Source of the DNA: Clostridia bacterium
GTDB lineage: Bacteria; Bacillota; Clostridia; Oscillospirales; Acutalibacteraceae
Direction of reading: 5' to 3'
Length of the DNA: 7,612 nt
Assembly: GCA_900770165.1 (NCBI GenBank)
Contig: CAAGJJ010000015.1
Span: 1 to 7,612, forward strand
Each line of letters starts with the position of its first letter. Within the stretch, counting starts at the first letter, position 1. The notes under the pieces are model-generated. The model was not told where the DNA came from. It made no database searches and saw only the letters and a program-made list of their open reading frames with translations. This document shows, piece after piece, positions 5,618 to 7,612 of the stretch. The translations under genes and the position numbers were made by a program.

Positions 5618-6553
5618 ATGGATCATAATATTTTAGTAATTGGCGTAGGTGGAGGAGCTGATCAAACTTTAAAAAGATTGAAGCAAACAAATATTCAAAA
5701 CATCGATTATCTTACCATAAATTCGTACTCTGCTGCCTTTCCAGACATTAATTTAGGTATGTTTTATAGTGGACATTTCATTTATGAATGGCCACATATT
5801 GAGACATGGATTGAATTGACTATCAGAGCAGAGAATGACATACGGGAAATGATTCTCAAGAAAAGCCCATCATGTGTTATTATCGTTGCAGGATTCGGAG
5901 GCTTCACTGGTACAGGTTCAGCTCCAGTTGTAGCACATATAGTAAAGTCTTTGAATCTTTTTTCGGTAGGCATCATAACAACTCCTTTCCGTTGGGAAGG
6001 AAAAGAGCGAAAAAAAAGAGCATCATCAAATATTTCACACATGAAAAAGTATATTGACTCTCTTTTTGTCATCGATAGTGATAGCGTATTGGAAAATATT
6101 CCTGATTCATATTCACCGAATTTTGTAGACATGTTCAATTTACTAGATAAAAGATTATGTGATATTGTTAAAGAGTTTTTTTCCATATCATTCAATAATA
6201 TCATTCATTGGACTTTAGAATCTTTAATTTATCATATACCCAAAAGAAGTTTTGCCTTTTATGAAACAGAAACAGCTTCCAACATACAGGAAGTGGAAAA
6301 TTCGATAAATAATATAAAGTATGAATTTGTAAAAAATGGTATAAATCATGAATCAATCAAATTCATGATTACAAATATTCATGTTAGTAGCTTATCTGCT
6401 ATAAAAATGAATCATATACAAAAAATAACCTCAGCAATAAATGATAGTTTTCATATGTCTATGCATGATTTAGGTATAGGTATCACTATTGACGACAAGG
6501 TCGGGGATAAAATTAGAATTGCGATATTAATATTTACCATTGCTCTTAATTAG
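5618..6553 (+). CDS. Divergent FtsZ/tubulin-superfamily protein, probably non-hydrolysing
   Basis: A 311-residue protein that follows the FtsZ fold along its length. The N-terminal nucleotide-binding loop reads ILVIGVGGGADQTLKRL (5-21), followed by IDYLTINSYSAAF (29-41) where FtsZ has its INTD strand. The tubulin signature GGFTGTGSAP is at 94-103, with VGIITTPFRWEGKER at 117-131 like the FtsZ segment after it. A C-terminal beta domain ends in GIGITIDDKVGDKIRIAILIFT. The T7 region, where FtsZ has two catalytic aspartates (NxDFADV), aligns best with NIIHWTLESL (194-203), with His197 and Leu200 in their places; Glu201 is nearby. The guanine-contacting Asn of helix H7 appears replaced by Asp177. 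There is no C-terminal linker or FtsA-binding peptide. GTP binding is therefore likely and fast hydrolysis unlikely. It is not the housekeeping cell-division FtsZ. FtsZ-like families tied to membrane remodelling are known in bacteria, and this may be a relative. Last gene of the operon, stop TAG; readthrough would add only 9 residues. Confidence 0.85.
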   Translation: MDHNILVIGVGGGADQTLKRLKQTNIQNIDYLTINSYSAAFPDINLGMFYSGHFIYEWPHIETWIELTIRAENDIREMILKKSPSCVIIVAGFGGFTGTGSAPVVAHIVKSLNLFSVGIITTPFRWEGKERKKRASSNISHMKKYIDSLFVIDSDSVLENIPDSYSPNFVDMFNLLDKRLCDIVKEFFSISFNNIIHWTLESLIYHIPKRSFAFYETETASNIQEVENSINNIKYEFVKNGINHESIKFMITNIHVSSLSAIKMNHIQKITSAINDSFHMSMHDLGIGITIDDKVGDKIRIAILIFTIALN

Positions 6554-6559
6554 TGTTAC

Positions 6560-6581
6560 AGAATAGACAACATTCTTTTTT
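6560..6581 (+). terminator. Weak terminator-like hairpin after the FtsZ-like gene
   Basis: AGAAT (6560-6564) pairs with ATTCT (6572-6576) over a 7-base loop and is followed directly by TTTTT (6577-6581), seven bases after the stop codon. The stem is short and A/T rich, so termination would be inefficient. A second small hairpin (TGAG/CTCA, 6581-6593) and a perfect 12-base palindrome TAAGAATTCTTA (6596-6607) follow. Confidence 0.35.
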
Positions 6582-6639
6582 GAGAAAGACTCATATAAGA
6601 ATTCTTACTACTGTAAAACATATATCACTGATATTTGAT

Positions 6640-6683
6640 TAGCTCCTGCCACGAACTTTGTCGGGTAAATAATATCCGAGCTA
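6640..6683. other. Inverted-repeat structure in the gap before the transposase gene
   Basis: TCGGGTA (6661-6667) pairs with TATCCGA (6673-6679), with one G-T wobble and an AATAA loop. An outer TAGCTC (6640-6645) matches GAGCTA (6678-6683), so the two pairings compete at 6678-6679. The purpose is unknown; it could be a site at the edge of the A+T-rich island. The rest of 6554-6739 shows no gene. Confidence 0.3.
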
Positions 6684-6739
6684 TATGACTCACTGAAGAC
6701 AAGGAAACAAAAGATATATCAAAAAAACAGACTCAAAGC

Positions 6740-6769
6740 ATTGTAATTCACATAAAATGTGTAAGTTTG
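6740..6769 (+). promoter_or_regulatory. Promoter of the PD-(D/E)XK transposase gene
   Basis: TAAGTTTG (6762-6769) is an exact -7 match. ATTG (6740-6743) lies 18 bases upstream, slightly short of the usual spacing. Transcription would start near 6775, about 25 bases before the ATG at 6801. The gene is therefore probably transcribed independently of the operon to its left. Confidence 0.55.
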
Positions 6770-6800
6770 CAAATATAATAACCTGTAAACGCCATCGTAT

Positions 6801-7612
6801 ATGATATTACATGTAGCCAATCCGATTTACGACTCCGTGTTCAAATACATAATGTCTGACGAACGCATATCAAAGACCATCCTCTCTGCACTGCTGAAGA
6901 AAGAGGTGGTGAAGGTGGAGATGCGCCCACACGAGTATGTGAACACCACACGCGACACGCTTTCAATGTTCCGCATTGACTTTGCAGCCACCGTGAGGGA
7001 GAAGGATGCTGAGGGCGAGGGATTCAAGGACCGCGTCATCCTTATAGAACTGCAGAAGACATGGCTCGACACGGAGACCCTGCGCTTCCGCCAGTATCTG
7101 GGTGCGCAGTACAGTAACAAGATAAACATCCGCAAAGACTCGCCGAAAGGATTCGCATATCCAATGGTTGCCGTTTACCTTCTCGGACATCGAGTCGGCG
7201 ACATTGAGGAGCCGGTGGTTTATGTCAACCACGACGTGTTCGACTACAACGGCGAGGTGGTAAAGGAGGGCAAGGAAGACCCGTTCGTTGAGAGTCTCAC
7301 CCACAACAGCATAATTGTGCAGATACCGAGGTTGAAAGGCCGTGTGAACAACCGCCTTGAGAAGGTGCTCAGCGTTTTCGACCAGTCGAGGAAAGATGCG
7401 GAAGACAAGCAGGTTCTCAATATTGACGAGAACAAATATGAGGATGATGCCGACATGATGTATATGCTCCATCGTCTTACAGCCGCTGCCGCCGACTCCG
7501 AGATGCGTCAGGACATGAACGTGGAGGATGAATATTACAAGGCGATAGAGGACCGTGACACGGCAATAATGAACCGTGACAAGGAGCTGAAGCATAAGGA
7601 TGAGCAACTCCA
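6801..7612 (+). CDS. PD-(D/E)XK nuclease-family transposase (Rpn-like), cut by the window end
   Basis: The frame is open from ATG 6801 to the last base of the window, showing 270 codons. The protein begins MILHVANPIYDSVFKYIMSD and continues with LSALLKKEV and RPHEYVNTTRD, then the nuclease core: D60 in FRIDF and E83-L-Q85-K86 in VILIELQK, the D...ExQ(K) form of the PD-(D/E)XK site in Rpn-like proteins. Then come TLRFRQYLGAQY, YLLGHRVGDIEEPVVYVNHD, PFVESLTHNSIIVQIPRL and EMRQDMNVEDEYY, all familiar from the Prevotella/Bacteroides family. The C-terminus turns into a charged coiled coil (IEDRDTAIMNRDKELKHKDEQL). Family members are annotated as putative transposases; Rpn relatives cleave DNA and promote recombination. 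A stop codon in frame at 6786-6788 and the family N-terminus fix the start at 6801 rather than at ATG 6852. The gene is G+C richer than the operon to its left. Minus-strand frames over it are shadows. Confidence 0.9.
   Translation, partial: MILHVANPIYDSVFKYIMSDERISKTILSALLKKEVVKVEMRPHEYVNTTRDTLSMFRIDFAATVREKDAEGEGFKDRVILIELQKTWLDTETLRFRQYLGAQYSNKINIRKDSPKGFAYPMVAVYLLGHRVGDIEEPVVYVNHDVFDYNGEVVKEGKEDPFVESLTHNSIIVQIPRLKGRVNNRLEKVLSVFDQSRKDAEDKQVLNIDENKYEDDADMMYMLHRLTAAAADSEMRQDMNVEDEYYKAIEDRDTAIMNRDKELKHKDEQL

Larger units (their letters stand above)
1664..6553 (+). other. Putative four-gene operon (RDD-J / LRR / TonB_C / FtsZ-like)
   Basis: Four same-strand frames are separated by only 5, 20 and 23 bases, all preceded by A-rich leaders rather than Shine-Dalgarno sites, with one good promoter in front (1524-1556) and a weak terminator-like hairpin behind (6560-6581). 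All four are visibly A+T rich compared with the genes at both ends of the window. Co-transcription is inferred from spacing. A shared job in the cell envelope is inferred from the mix of membrane, periplasmic and cytosolic parts. Confidence 0.7.

Noticed and set aside
6963..7607. A 214-codon minus-strand frame over the transposase gene
   Set aside because: It is an antisense shadow of the well-conserved PD-(D/E)XK frame on the plus strand, which itself has no stop codon before the window ends.

Overview
The window looks like a chromosomal stretch from a Bacteroidota bacterium, most likely order Bacteroidales (Prevotella/Bacteroides-like). The evidence is several promoters of the Bacteroidetes form (TTTG or TTG, about 20 bases, then TAnnTTTG), almost no Shine-Dalgarno sequences, a BspA-type leucine-rich-repeat protein, a TonB C-terminal-domain protein of the Bacteroidetes type, and a PD-(D/E)XK nuclease-family transposase of the kind abundant in Prevotella and Bacteroides. 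Species cannot be fixed from the sequence.

Layout. On the minus strand at the left (79-684) is a six-helix DUF308/HdeD-like membrane protein with its own promoter. About 980 bases without a convincing gene follow. They hold a cluster of CCCCAC/GTGGGG palindromes (881-942), then a canonical promoter (1088-1118) leading into about 335 bases of nested complementary segments (1121-1456) that look like a structured non-coding RNA or structured leader, then a second promoter (1524-1556). From 1664 to 6553 four closely spaced plus-strand reading frames form one probable operon: (1) an 890-residue membrane protein with an N-terminal RDD domain, a large extracytoplasmic loop and a C-terminal J-like domain without an HPD motif; (2) a 256-residue LRR_5 (BspA-like) protein with no signal peptide; (3) a secreted TonB C-terminal-domain protein interrupted by one in-frame amber codon; (4) a 311-residue FtsZ/tubulin-superfamily protein with the GTP-binding loop but without the usual catalytic aspartates and without the C-terminal tail. 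The right end (6801 to the edge) is the 5' part of a PD-(D/E)XK transposase-family gene.

How the parts may work together (inference). The operon combines a polytopic membrane protein with both a periplasmic and a cytosolic sensor-like domain, a cytosolic repeat scaffold, a periplasmic TonB-type domain and a probably non-hydrolysing FtsZ-like protein. This resembles an envelope-associated or membrane-remodelling system more than canonical cell division. The operon is visibly richer in A+T than the genes on either side, which fits horizontal acquisition. The amber codon in gene 3 suggests the locus is decaying in this strain or that this component is dispensable. I do not recognise this four-gene set as a described system.
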